Assembly (NCBI RefSeq): GCF_902506605.1
Contig: NZ_LR733979.1
Span: 641,064-705,063 of the forward strand
Reading direction: 5' to 3'
DNA: 64,000 nucleotides
Source: Sphingomonas sp. AX6
Lineage (GTDB): Bacteria; Pseudomonadota; Alphaproteobacteria; Sphingomonadales; Sphingomonadaceae
Position numbers and translations under genes: made by a program. Positions within the stretch are counted from its first letter, which is position 1; each line of letters opens with the position of its first letter. This document shows, one piece after another, positions 53,501 through 60,304 of this stretch. The notes under the pieces are model-generated. The model saw only the letters and a list, made by a program, of their open reading frames with translations, made no database searches and was not told where the DNA came from.

Positions 53501-53704
53501 TCAAGCGGCCTTCTGATCGAGCGTCGGAAGCGCCGCCATCCAGTCGAGCACTTCCTGCTCCCGCCAGGCGACGATACCACCGCCGAGATCGACTTGCTTC
53601 GGAAAAGTGCCAGCGTGCATCCGATCGTAGATGGTCGAACGGCCCAGCGGCACCAGCTGCTGGACCTCCTTCAGGCGGATCAGGCGGTTCGAGCGTTCGG
53701 TCAC
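53501..53704 (-). CDS. AlpA-family transcriptional regulator / excisionase-like
   Basis: This 67-residue protein is a winged-helix of the AlpA/excisionase family: NRLIRLKEVQQLVPLGRSTIYDRMHAGTFPKQVDLGGGIVAWREQEVLDWMAALP. Such proteins activate integrase genes or assist excision. The GTG at 53704 was chosen, with AAAGG 9 bases upstream; the longer frame lies inside the preceding gene. Its start overlaps that gene's stop (GTGA). It is the outermost prophage gene on this side, and no integrase lies next to it. Confidence 0.88.
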   Translation of the reverse strand: MTERSNRLIRLKEVQQLVPLGRSTIYDRMHAGTFPKQVDLGGGIVAWREQEVLDWMAALPTLDQKAA

Positions 53705-54009
53705 TGATGTTGCCTTTCTGATCCAGCGATTTCTGCTTGCACCCACATGCCGTTACGAACGCGACCCTGGTATCCGCACTCGTCGCACCCGCCGCCCCGG
53801 TCTTCGAAGCCGTAGGTGCAGCCCGAACAACCTTCGGTCCATTGTACGCTTTCGCACAGTTGCCCCTCCACAAAGGCCCACGCCTTTCGACGATCGAGCC
53901 GCCTTCCCGCCAAGCGGTCAGCCTCCTCCCAGGATACCGGGCGATCATCGTGGATGATGCGCTGATCCACGGTTGAGGTTCCGGCGCGTATGATGACCGA
54001 CCCCGCCAT
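53701..54009 (-). CDS. Prophage protein with zinc-binding CxxC pairs
   Basis: I do not recognise this 102-residue product. Its centre has two CxxC pairs, ECSGC-like (TEGCSGCTYGFEDRGG) and GCDECGYQGRVR, spaced like a DnaJ-type zinc ribbon, so it probably binds a metal. The N-terminal half is polar with a DDRPVSWEEADRLAGRRLDRR stretch. It overlaps its neighbours on both sides by 1-4 bases in the leftward operon. Confidence 0.6.
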   Translation of the reverse strand: MAGSVIIRAGTSTVDQRIIHDDRPVSWEEADRLAGRRLDRRKAWAFVEGQLCESVQWTEGCSGCTYGFEDRGGGCDECGYQGRVRNGMWVQAEIAGSERQHQ

Positions 54010-54224
54010 TACGCGGGTTCTTCCACAGAGGATTCGTCATCGCCGTACCAAAGGTGCACCGGGCACCCTTTGCCTGCCCTGGGGCATTTGAACACGCCAA
54101 CCCGTCCGCGACGGACGTCCATCCATCCAGCGCCGCGAAGGGCAATGCCGTGCCGCGGGCATTTGATCGGATCAAACCTGCTCGCGCGACGGCGACGGTT
54201 GTTATGTGTCCTCAGCCTGCTCAT
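54009..54224 (-). CDS. Small prophage protein with Cys pairs
   Basis: The 71-residue product is very basic (NNRRRRASR), with KCPRHGIALRG and VGVFKCPRAGKGCPVHLWYG. Three Cys and several His could form a small zinc-finger-like site. It is not a family I know. It is coupled to the following gene by TAATG and to a tiny ORF before it by ATGA. Confidence 0.5.
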   Translation of the reverse strand: MSRLRTHNNRRRRASRFDPIKCPRHGIALRGAGWMDVRRGRVGVFKCPRAGKGCPVHLWYGDDESSVEEPA

Positions 54225-54295
54225 GCCCGACCCCCCTCGACAGGGGCGGAGGGGAGAAGCTCAAAGCCAGCGGCCGGGTTGGGATGCGCCGACAT
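54221..54295 (-). CDS. Tiny prophage ORF (24 residues)
   Basis: The ATG at 54295 follows a strong GGAGG with 8-base spacing. The frame (MSAHPNPAAGFELLPSAPVE...) ends in an ATGA overlap with the next gene. It may be a leader peptide coupling translation across the gap after the TraR-like gene; a function is not inferred. Confidence 0.4.
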   Translation of the reverse strand: MSAHPNPAAGFELLPSAPVEGGRA

Positions 54296-54297
54296 CG

Positions 54298-54486
54298 TCA
54301 GTACCTCCGGATGCGTTTGGGTTCGCGGCAGGGTGCGCAGCGGCCGTGGACCAGCCGCGGGCTATCCTCACCGCAGTCCTCGCACTCTCCGGCCACGCCG
54401 ACCAAGATCGGCTGGCGCGCGGCGGCGATGTTGCGATCGAGGTGCGCTTGGGCGATGTCGTTGGCGAAGTCAGCGATGTCAGCCAT
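54298..54486 (-). CDS. TraR/DksA-type zinc-finger protein
   Basis: The 62-residue product starts MADIADFANDIAQAHLDRNIA and has the C4 zinc finger CEDCGEDSPRLVHGRCAPC, typical of short TraR/DksA proteins of phages and plasmids. Such proteins can bind RNA polymerase in the secondary channel and alter transcription without ppGpp. It overlaps the J-domain gene by 8 bases. Confidence 0.85.
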   Translation of the reverse strand: MADIADFANDIAQAHLDRNIAAARQPILVGVAGECEDCGEDSPRLVHGRCAPCREPKRIRRY

Positions 54487-55051
54487 GCTGGCGCTTCCCT
54501 TCGTCCCGCGCCGCAGTCAGTCGGGCCATGCCGCCATCGATGCCGCCGTTCTGGTCGGGGTGGGCGTCGCGGGCGAGTTTGCGATATGCTGTGTCAATGG
54601 CGGCTGGCGCCGCCGACTGATCCACGCCGAGGATCGTCCACCACGCATCCGGTGCCGGTAGCGCCTCGAAGCCGGTAAATGCGCGGTCCAGCATCTCGGA
54701 CGCACCCCAGCGCTCGATACCCCGCATTGCTTCGGCGGTCTTGCCGATCGCGCGGATATTGTCGTGCAGCTGATCATATTTGTCGCACGCAAACACGCCA
54801 TCGCGACCCTTGCGCTTGAAATACACAGCGACGCCGGGATCAAGCATTGAGCGGCGGGCGAGGCTGACCGATCCGTCACGGTTTAGCGGCTGGTCAGACG
54901 ACAGAACGATGTCTTTTGCGCCAAGCCTCTCAAGCTCCGCAAACATTTCCTTCCGCGCCTGTGAAGGCGGCACCTTGAAAGGAGCGCCTTTCCGGCTTCC
55001 CCGATGGCGGGGCCATCCGGCTGGCCAAAGCAGTGGGTATCTTTGGGTCAT
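54479..55051 (-). CDS. J-domain (DnaJ-like) prophage protein
   Basis: The 190-residue product has a C-terminal J domain (about 135-185) with the HPD signature: WTILGVDQSAAPAAIDTAYRKLARDAHPDQNGG. The N-terminal part (about 1-125) has no known domain but contains a stretch resembling a substrate- or nucleic-acid-binding region (MFAELERLGAKDIVLSSDQPLNRDG). The J domain would stimulate a DnaK ATPase. Relatives are common in temperate phage early regions. Start is the ATG at 55051; the longer frame is a shadow of the MTase-like gene. Confidence 0.82.
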   Translation of the reverse strand: MTQRYPLLWPAGWPRHRGSRKGAPFKVPPSQARKEMFAELERLGAKDIVLSSDQPLNRDGSVSLARRSMLDPGVAVYFKRKGRDGVFACDKYDQLHDNIRAIGKTAEAMRGIERWGASEMLDRAFTGFEALPAPDAWWTILGVDQSAAPAAIDTAYRKLARDAHPDQNGGIDGGMARLTAARDEGKRQHG

Positions 55052-55689
55052 GCGGCTTTCCTGATCGAAGTGGACTGGAGCACGAAGGCGCCCCATTGAT
55101 CGGCCATCGCCGCAGCGATGCCGGGGAAGAACCGCGACCGCTCTTTCCAGCGATCGGGACCAGGTGGCATTCGGTGCACTCGCGCCTCGCGGCCCTCGAC
55201 GATCTGCGTCGCAACAAGCGGAGGCAGATTGCGCAGCCAAAGACAGGTGCGCTTCGTCTCGCCATGGCCGAACTGCCACGGCTGGACCGACTGTGCGGGG
55301 TCGGCGTAGTCATCGATCCGAGCCTTGGCGTGCTTGTGCATCACCGGGTTTTCAACGGCGACATGTGCGATCGGCGCGTTCCAGAGCGTCGAGAACAGCG
55401 CCGCGCCCTCATCCAGTTCCGCCCACATGCTCGCAAGCGTCCGGCCTGGCGGTGGACTGGACAGCCAGCGCACACCGCTGTTGCAAAGCCGGGTGCAAGG
55501 GGGATGCGCGACAATCAGAAGATCCCAGCCGTCGGGCAAAATATGGCGCACATCGCCGACAATGTGGCGATTGCTGCGCTTGTCGTCCGGTAGCAGGTCG
55601 CACGACCAGGCGTCGAACCCGCGCGCAGTGAATGCATCGCGTACGGTGCCCGAGAATTCACAGGCGACGAGGATGCGCGGGTCTCTCAT
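55048..55689 (-). CDS. C5-cytosine methyltransferase-like prophage protein
   Basis: The 213-residue product starts RILVACEFSGTVRDAFTARGFDAWSCDL, the SAM-binding motif of phage C5 cytosine methyltransferases, followed by IVAHPPCTRLCNSGVRWL, the PC motif with the likely catalytic Cys. The ENP-like motif is present (VAVENPVMHKHA). It is shorter than typical M.C5 enzymes and lacks an obvious target-recognition domain, so it may modify DNA in another way or be inactive. The ATG at 55689 overlaps the previous stop (ATGA). Confidence 0.75.
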   Translation of the reverse strand: MRDPRILVACEFSGTVRDAFTARGFDAWSCDLLPDDKRSNRHIVGDVRHILPDGWDLLIVAHPPCTRLCNSGVRWLSSPPPGRTLASMWAELDEGAALFSTLWNAPIAHVAVENPVMHKHAKARIDDYADPAQSVQPWQFGHGETKRTCLWLRNLPPLVATQIVEGREARVHRMPPGPDRWKERSRFFPGIAAAMADQWGAFVLQSTSIRKAA

Positions 55690-55868
55690 GCGGCGCTCCA
55701 TTCAGGCGATCGATCCCAGACCGCCGCGTCGATCGTGATCGGGTCCGTGTTCCGGGTGTGATGACGCTGCACCACGACCTTTCCGGCTGGCGCGGTGATA
55801 CGGGGCATCCGACGCGCGCGGATCGCGTGGCCGGGTGCCACCTCGATACGGCGGTACTCGCTGGCCAT
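55686..55868 (-). CDS. Small hypothetical prophage protein
   Basis: This is a basic product of 60 residues (ASEYRRIEVAPGHAIRARRMPRITAPAGKVVV) with no motif I recognise. The ATG at 55868, with GAGG 7 bases upstream, is preferred to the in-frame GTG one codon earlier. It is coupled at both ends in the operon. Confidence 0.55.
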   Translation of the reverse strand: MASEYRRIEVAPGHAIRARRMPRITAPAGKVVVQRHHTRNTDPITIDAAVWDRSPEWSAA

Positions 55869-56068
55869 CACCGAACCTCAATGCTTGCCGACAGCGCGCC
55901 TTGAACGCTGTCGGCAGTGGGGTGCGTGTCGCCCGGGAGTGGGGAGGCGACCGAGGCTGCGGGGAGAACGGTGAGCGATTGTGCCGCCATGGTGGCGACC
56001 AGGCCGAGCGCGGCGCCAAGCGTCAGGCGCGTGAAGATCGCCTCCATGTCGCGTCCGAACCGGATCAT
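55868..56068 (-). CDS. Small prophage membrane or secreted protein
   Basis: The 66-residue product has one hydrophobic segment at about 12-37 (LTLGAALGLVATMAAQSLTVL) after a charged N-terminus, and a polar tail. It could be a membrane-anchored or signal-anchored protein. Its start overlaps the upstream gene by 4 bases (ATGA). No family is recognised. Confidence 0.55.
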   Translation of the reverse strand: MIRFGRDMEAIFTRLTLGAALGLVATMAAQSLTVLPAASVASPLPGDTHPTADSVQGALSASIEVR

Positions 56069-56298
56069 GATTTGTGGCCCAGGTTGGACGGCGCGACGCG
56101 CGGTCCGCCCTTGAGCGCGCGATCGACGGCCTGCTCGCGAGCGAACTCATCACTGACGAGTTTGATGACGACGCCGATCTGACCGGCACCGATGCCCTTA
56201 TCGAGCAGCTTTTCCAGCTGGCCGACCTGACCGGCGCTGATCGGGATGCCTGCATCCTTAGCGCGCTCGGCGACGCGGTAGTGGCGCATCGGGATCAT
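56065..56298 (-). CDS. Small hypothetical prophage protein
   Basis: This 77-residue product is predicted mostly helical (RHYRVAERAKDAGIPISAGQVGQLEKLLDKGIGAGQIGVVIKLV). It may be a DNA-binding or dimerising helical protein, but no match is recognised. ATGA overlaps join it to both neighbours. Confidence 0.55.
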   Translation of the reverse strand: MIPMRHYRVAERAKDAGIPISAGQVGQLEKLLDKGIGAGQIGVVIKLVSDEFAREQAVDRALKGGPRVAPSNLGHKS

Positions 56299-56456
56299 GG
56301 CCGGAACCCCAGCAGGCGGCGGAGCAACGATGGTCGTTCGTCCCGGCGCTGTTCAATGATGTCGAACGGCTGGGCACCGTCACCGGTGACCCAGACATCG
56401 CCCCAGCGCTTGCGGCTCTCTGGCGTGCTCAACCGAGGAGGGTTGGCGGTCAGCAT
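56295..56456 (-). CDS. Small hypothetical prophage protein (53 residues)
   Basis: The short frame reads MLTANPPRLSTPESRKRWGD, VWVTGDGAQPFDII and a basic end RRLLGFRP. It fills what would otherwise be a gap between two coupled genes, overlapping the upstream gene by 7 bases and the downstream start by 4 (ATGA). This placement is good evidence for translation. I know no family. Confidence 0.6.
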   Translation of the reverse strand: MLTANPPRLSTPESRKRWGDVWVTGDGAQPFDIIEQRRDERPSLLRRLLGFRP

Positions 56457-56914
56457 TGCGCACCTCGCGCGCCGTAACCGGCATATGCCTGCTCGGCGGC
56501 GATGCGTGAGGCGGTCGCTGCCTTCAACTCGGACTGCGCCCGCGTCAGGGCGGTGTGGGCATCGACTTCGCGCGCCCTCGCCTGCTCAATGCGCGTGGCG
56601 AGCGTCCGTGACGTGATCCGGTCGGGTGCATCCTTGCCGCGACGGGCCTTACGGTCGATCGCGTCGTTGATGTGGAGCATCAGCGTGTCGGCGCTGATGC
56701 ACAGGCGTTCCGCCCGAAGCTGGATGCGCGACGTCAGGTCGGTGATGACAGTCTGCGCTGCGCGCCGAGCGTTGCTGCCCGCCGGCAGCTTCAGATATTC
56801 CGCCGTCCGTGTGCGAAGCTCCAGCGCCACCGGGCGCAGGTCTTCGATCGCCTGGACGACGTCCGGATCCTCGATTTCGAATGTCTGGTGCAGCACGGTG
56901 ATCTCCAAAGCCAA
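56450..56914 (-). CDS. Helical hypothetical prophage protein
   Basis: The 154-residue product is almost entirely alpha-helical and charged (DPDVVQAIEDLRPVALELRTRTAEYL; ATRIEQARAREVDAHTALTRAQSELKAATASRIAAEQAY), likely a coiled coil. It is the first gene of the leftward operon after the CACC/GGTG palindromes at 56935-56975 and so is the likely first target of the repressor on this side. Function unknown. Confidence 0.65.
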   Translation of the reverse strand: MALEITVLHQTFEIEDPDVVQAIEDLRPVALELRTRTAEYLKLPAGSNARRAAQTVITDLTSRIQLRAERLCISADTLMLHINDAIDRKARRGKDAPDRITSRTLATRIEQARAREVDAHTALTRAQSELKAATASRIAAEQAYAGYGARGAQC

Positions 56915-56934
56915 AGCGGCGATGGAGGTAAGAA

Positions 56935-56975
56935 CACCATAATGGTGCTACGGTGTCAACACCATTCCGGTGTTG
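56935..56975 (-). promoter_or_regulatory. Repressor operators and promoter of the leftward prophage operon
   Basis: CACCAT-A-ATGGTG (56935-56947) is perfect. CAACACC...GGTGTTG (56957-56975) is a second inverted repeat. On the minus strand a consensus TTGACA (56959-56954) lies between them, facing the gene at 56914. The repeats match those beside the repressor gene at 59300-59373. Confidence 0.7.
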
Positions 56976-57386
56976 CTAGTCCGGCCAGTCCGGATCGGGC
57001 CAGAATTCTGGCTCTGGCTCCGGTTCTACTGGTGAGGGCAATCCGGCCAAAGAAGGTTGCTCACCGCCAAACGCCGCGCGAATCACCGCGCCGTAGGCAG
57101 CATGGTGTTGAAAGATCGCCGTAACTTCTGTTTCGCGGAGCAGCTTTGCGATCCGCGGAGCCCGCTGAGTTGTAACGTAGCCAATCTGGATGCCGCGGCA
57201 GGAATATACCGCGACCGCGTGCTCATCAGCCGGATTGTTCGGCTCTGCGCGAAGCTCAACGGGTTCGCCCGGCTCGCACATCTTGAGCTCGAAACGCCGT
57301 CCTGGACCACGCTTGTTGGGGTGGTCAGCGCCGACTACGGCGAGGGAAAACGGGGGGGGCAAAGTTACTTTTAATGCCTCGTCCAC
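56976..57386 (-). CDS. HIRAN-domain protein
   Basis: The 136-residue product has a HIRAN domain (about 12-105): FSLAVVGADHPNKRGPGRRFELKMCEPGEPVELRAEPNNPADEHAVAVYS's conserved start, the NPADEHAVAV core, and IQIGYVTTQRAPRIAKLL. HIRAN domains bind the 3' ends of single-stranded DNA in HLTF/Rad5-type helicases; stand-alone members occur in phages. A charged Pro/Glu tail (EPEPEPEFWPDPDWPD) follows. It ends directly at the operator region of the next operon and overlaps the gene before it by 16 bases. Confidence 0.8.
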   Translation of the reverse strand: MDEALKVTLPPPFSLAVVGADHPNKRGPGRRFELKMCEPGEPVELRAEPNNPADEHAVAVYSCRGIQIGYVTTQRAPRIAKLLRETEVTAIFQHHAAYGAVIRAAFGGEQPSLAGLPSPVEPEPEPEFWPDPDWPD

Positions 57387-58132
57387 ATCGAAAAGTGCGA
57401 CGCGGCCTGCGAGAAACGAATGAGGTGGCCGACCTCCTCAAGCAGAAGCGCATCACCCGACGGGATGCCACCATCATCGTGTACTGCGACCCGCTCGACG
57501 GAGGCGTACGCGGGATTGTGCTTGATGTCGTAAAATTCTTTGAAGCGGCGGGCTACAGCCTCTCGGTCTGCAATGGGCTCGACAAAGGCAATAGGCTTGC
57601 TTTCGGTGCGGTCCAACACCACCGCGCTTACGCGATAGTGGCCGCCTAAGTGGCCGGATACTTGTTCATTGGTTCGCACGCGTTTTGCGCCGACCGTATC
57701 CACCACTTTGCCAAGCAGCGACGCTTTGAAATCGTGAATGGGCGCCAAGCTGTTCTTCAGTGCTCTGTCCGCAATCAGACGAGAGGCGCAGCCCACAAGC
57801 GTCATAGCGACTCCCAGATCATCATCGGCATGACACCTGCGCATGACACGCATTCCGTCGAGACGACAGCCATATGCCTCAACCTCAGGCTGAACGACAT
57901 CGGCAAGGCGTTTGCCCGTCGGAATGCCGAGATTTGCCAGTATCATTGCAGCGTAGCTGTTGTCGTGCACCAGGTAGCCTTCGGCCTCAGCCCGGACCAC
58001 GACAGCAACATTGTGGCCGCTGTGGTATATCTGCGGCAGATAAACCTCCAAGCCCTGATTAGTGCGTTCGACTTCGACCATCGAGCAGATGGCTGACCGA
58101 ATGATTTCGGGTGTGATCTCACGTTCACTCAT
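57371..58132 (-). CDS. Hypothetical prophage protein (possible DUF1828 relative)
   Basis: The 253-residue product is not one I recognise with confidence. The N-terminal half has YLPQIYHSGHNVAVVVRAEAEGYLVHDNSYAAMILANLGI, a pattern that recalls DUF1828 proteins, which often occur beside antiphage or DNA-handling genes. The centre has RCHADDDLGVAMTLVGCASRLIADRA. It overlaps its two neighbours by 8 and 16 bases, and this three-gene set (58125-58682, this gene, HIRAN) may be one unit. Confidence 0.55.
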   Translation of the reverse strand: MSEREITPEIIRSAICSMVEVERTNQGLEVYLPQIYHSGHNVAVVVRAEAEGYLVHDNSYAAMILANLGIPTGKRLADVVQPEVEAYGCRLDGMRVMRRCHADDDLGVAMTLVGCASRLIADRALKNSLAPIHDFKASLLGKVVDTVGAKRVRTNEQVSGHLGGHYRVSAVVLDRTESKPIAFVEPIADREAVARRFKEFYDIKHNPAYASVERVAVHDDGGIPSGDALLLEEVGHLIRFSQAASHFSMWTRH

Positions 58133-58682
58133 CGAAGTACGGCATATTTAGCTGCTCGGACATGTAAGGCGGCCTTTCGTACTTTCCGAAAAACTGAATG
58201 TTCGTATGGTTCAGAAACTCGCTAAACCACTGATGGTGAATCAGATCTCTCTGGTCTGGTTGCGCGATATCGCACGGCCACGTTGTCCAGTGGGTTTCCC
58301 GCACGACGCGCCGCGCCTCCTTGTTGCTATGTGACCTCGCTGGGTTCACGTCCAACGCAAAAATTCGTTCACCGTATATCAGCAGAAAACTACATTTTCG
58401 CGGTAGTTTTCGGATATGCGCGGTCAAGGTGAGGCGCACGCGAGCCCGACTTTCTGACGGCACGACGACACGCAAATCACATGTCGCATAATCGCCGTGA
58501 ACAGTATCTCGCCAGTTCAGCGAATCGTAAATGACCTTCGGCTCCGCAAGGATCCGAGCCACGGTACGATGAAAGATGGGGCCCGTCAGAAACTCCGCCC
58601 AATATCGAATCCGTGCATTACAAATCTCTCGCGAAGCGAATAACCCGCCCCCAAATCCGGACTTCGTCGGCGTCAACGGCAT
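58125..58682 (-). CDS. Hypothetical prophage protein
   Basis: The open frame is 185 residues from the ATG at 58682, but this start lies 65 bases inside the repressor gene and the first ~20 residues look unlike coding. The credible part begins near NARIRYWAEFLTGPIFHRTVARILAEPKVIYDSLNW. It contains no ATG, GTG or TTG at the expected place after the repressor stop, so the start is unclear; a non-standard start or a sequence error is possible. I recognise no domain. It overlaps the next gene by 8 bases, likely as a partner. Confidence 0.5.
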   Translation of the reverse strand: MPLTPTKSGFGGGLFASREICNARIRYWAEFLTGPIFHRTVARILAEPKVIYDSLNWRDTVHGDYATCDLRVVVPSESRARVRLTLTAHIRKLPRKCSFLLIYGERIFALDVNPARSHSNKEARRVVRETHWTTWPCDIAQPDQRDLIHHQWFSEFLNHTNIQFFGKYERPPYMSEQLNMPYFDE

Positions 58683-59289
58683 ACGCCTCGATCGTCTTGT
58701 TGTCCGAGATCACCAAAATCCGCTTACCACCCTCGATCGGCCGAAGGCGCTTGATCGCGGCGCCACCATTGATTGAAGCCGCATAGACGCGATCGGAATG
58801 CAGCAGCTGGTTCTGCGTCGTGTCGATCAGCACCTCGTCATTGGGCAGGATTGTCGGCGACATGCTGTCCCCCACTCCCCGCGCCAGCTTCAGCCGGTGC
58901 GCCGGTGTTCGGGTGAATACCCGGAGATAGCCCAGGTCGAAGATGACCGGCTCGTCCTCGACATAATCGTCGACGCTAGCGCCTGGTCCCATCGGTAGCG
59001 AGAGATCGAGGCGGCCGAGAGTGGCGGTTTCGCCCGCATCAACGGCGCGCATGACCGGCTGGTCTGACGTCTTGGCCGGGACAGCAGCGGCCCCATCGCT
59101 GGAAATGATTTCCGTGGCACGCACGCCGAACGCCGTGGCTGCGCGCTCCATCCAGTCCTGCGTCAGCTTGCGCTGACCCTTTTCCAGCCGCTCGATCTGC
59201 TGGCCGCTGGTGCCCATGCGCGAACCGAGCTCAGGGCGCGACCAGCCACGGGCCATCCGCAGCGCTTCAATGTTGTTCGTCAGAGACAC
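58618..59289 (-). CDS. CI-like prophage repressor (HTH_XRE + S24 peptidase)
   Basis: This protein of about 223 residues has an N-terminal XRE helix-turn-helix (about 5-60: LRMARGWSRPELGSRMGTSGQQIERLEKGQRKL) and a C-terminal S24 LexA/CI-type domain with the serine in VGDSMSPTILPNDEVLID and the lysine region AAIKRLRPIEGG. It should be cleaved on RecA activation, giving SOS induction. Start is uncertain: a GTG at 59289 begins the HTH; an ATG at 59388 would extend into the operators. It is divergent from the Cro-like gene, and its binding sites lie between them. Confidence 0.88.
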   Translation of the reverse strand: MSLTNNIEALRMARGWSRPELGSRMGTSGQQIERLEKGQRKLTQDWMERAATAFGVRATEIISSDGAAAVPAKTSDQPVMRAVDAGETATLGRLDLSLPMGPGASVDDYVEDEPVIFDLGYLRVFTRTPAHRLKLARGVGDSMSPTILPNDEVLIDTTQNQLLHSDRVYAASINGGAAIKRLRPIEGGKRILVISDNKTIEAYAVDADEVRIWGRVIRFARDL

Positions 59290-59299
59290 GCCTTGTGAT

Positions 59300-59373
59300 G
59301 CACCAAATTGGTGCGGCTCGCATATGCTCCAATTTGGTGTTGACATCATCTCGGTATCAGCACCATGTTGGTG
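59300..59373. promoter_or_regulatory. Three repressor operators between CI-like and Cro-like genes
   Basis: GCACCAA-A-TTGGTGC (59300-59314) is a perfect palindrome. CCAA-T-TTGG (59329-59337) and CACCA-TGT-TGGTG (59361-59373) are related. A TTGACA (59340-59345) lies between them, for rightward transcription. The three sites resemble a lambda-type right operator. Confidence 0.75.
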
Positions 59374-59391
59374 TTGTAAGGAGCTCATTGG

Positions 59392-59586
59392 ATGACGCTA
59401 CAAGACTGGCGGGATCGCGAAGGTGTTTCAGTCCCCGAATTTGCGACGCGGATCGGCCGAACATCGGAAGCCGTGCGCCGGTATGTCTTGGGCGATCGCA
59501 TCCCTGATCGTGAAACCATGCCCCTGATCGCGCGCCATACGGACGGGCAGGTCACTCCAAACGACTTCTTCGGAATTGCCGCATGA
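59392..59586 (+). CDS. Cro-like regulator
   Basis: The 64-residue product is a small HTH protein, DWRDREGVSVPEFATRIGRTSEAVRRYVLGDRIPDRETMPLIARHTDGQV, that is the size and position of Cro. It lies just after the operators and has AAGGAG 8 bases upstream. It would compete with the CI-like protein for the same palindromes. It overlaps the next gene by 4 bases. Confidence 0.85.
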   Translation: MTLQDWRDREGVSVPEFATRIGRTSEAVRRYVLGDRIPDRETMPLIARHTDGQVTPNDFFGIAA

Positions 59587-59789
59587 CCTGCGCGCGCTGT
59601 GGCGAGCCCGTCTGTGGCCATTCCGACGTCATCTACGCTGGCCTCAATGCCCCACGTCGGCCCGACTGGCTGCGCGACATGGCTGAGCGGCTGGTGTCCC
59701 CATTTCATGATTGTGAACCTGCCCTGCCCGCCCCGGCAACACACCGGGAAACGGCGGCAGGAATTCCCCCAAAGGATTTGCACCTGTGA
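59583..59789 (+). CDS. Small Cys-rich hypothetical prophage protein
   Basis: The 68-residue product begins MTCARCGEPVCGHSD, a CxxC...C-H pattern that may bind zinc. The rest is unremarkable. It is coupled on both sides (ATGA and GTGA). No family recognised. Confidence 0.5.
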   Translation: MTCARCGEPVCGHSDVIYAGLNAPRRPDWLRDMAERLVSPFHDCEPALPAPATHRETAAGIPPKDLHL

Positions 59790-60265
59790 CCGACGTCCCC
59801 CTGACCAGCGAAGAGAAGATCCTCGCGCTCGCCACGAAGCGGGCGATCCAGGCGGCTGGCGGCGTGGACGTCTGCGCGCGGGAGACCGGGCTGTCGACCA
59901 GCCAGCTGTCGCGCTGCAACAGCCCCAACCACCGCGACAGCCTGACCATTCGCGACGCGCACACGATCGAGGCGATCGGCGAAAGCGGCCAGCCGCACAT
60001 CCTGCGCGCCCTTGCCCGGCTGCTAAACTGCGTCGTCGTGCCGATGCCAGAGGCGACGGTGGACGTCGCCTGCATCGCCAGCGGCACCATGGAATTGACC
60101 GGCGAGCTCGGCGACTTCGCCCAGCAGGTGCGCGGCGCGCTGTCGGACGGGGAGATCACCCCCGGCGAGGCAGTGCTCGGCATCGAACATCTCGACGACC
60201 TTGATCAGGCGAGCGCCGCACTGCGGCTGAAGCTTCGCTCGATCGCGGACACCAAGCGGAACTGA
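59786..60265 (+). CDS. CII-like prophage regulator
   Basis: The 159-residue product has an N-terminal HTH-like region (KRAIQAAGGVDVCARETGLSTSQLSRCNSPNHRDSLTIRDAHTIE) typical of phage CII/YmfL-type regulators, then a helical part. Starting at a GTG inside the previous stop, it lies third after the right promoter, the usual place of CII. It could activate repressor or replication genes. Confidence 0.75.
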   Translation: MTDVPLTSEEKILALATKRAIQAAGGVDVCARETGLSTSQLSRCNSPNHRDSLTIRDAHTIEAIGESGQPHILRALARLLNCVVVPMPEATVDVACIASGTMELTGELGDFAQQVRGALSDGEITPGEAVLGIEHLDDLDQASAALRLKLRSIADTKRN

Positions 60266-60304
60266 GGATCAAACCGCCGGGGCGGCCCGGCCAGGAGTGA
60301 CGAC

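Noticed and set aside
54479..55279. Longer start for the J-domain gene at 55279
   Set aside because: The extra residues lie inside the MTase-like gene, read as shadow sequence; the ATG at 55051 is coupled to that gene's end.
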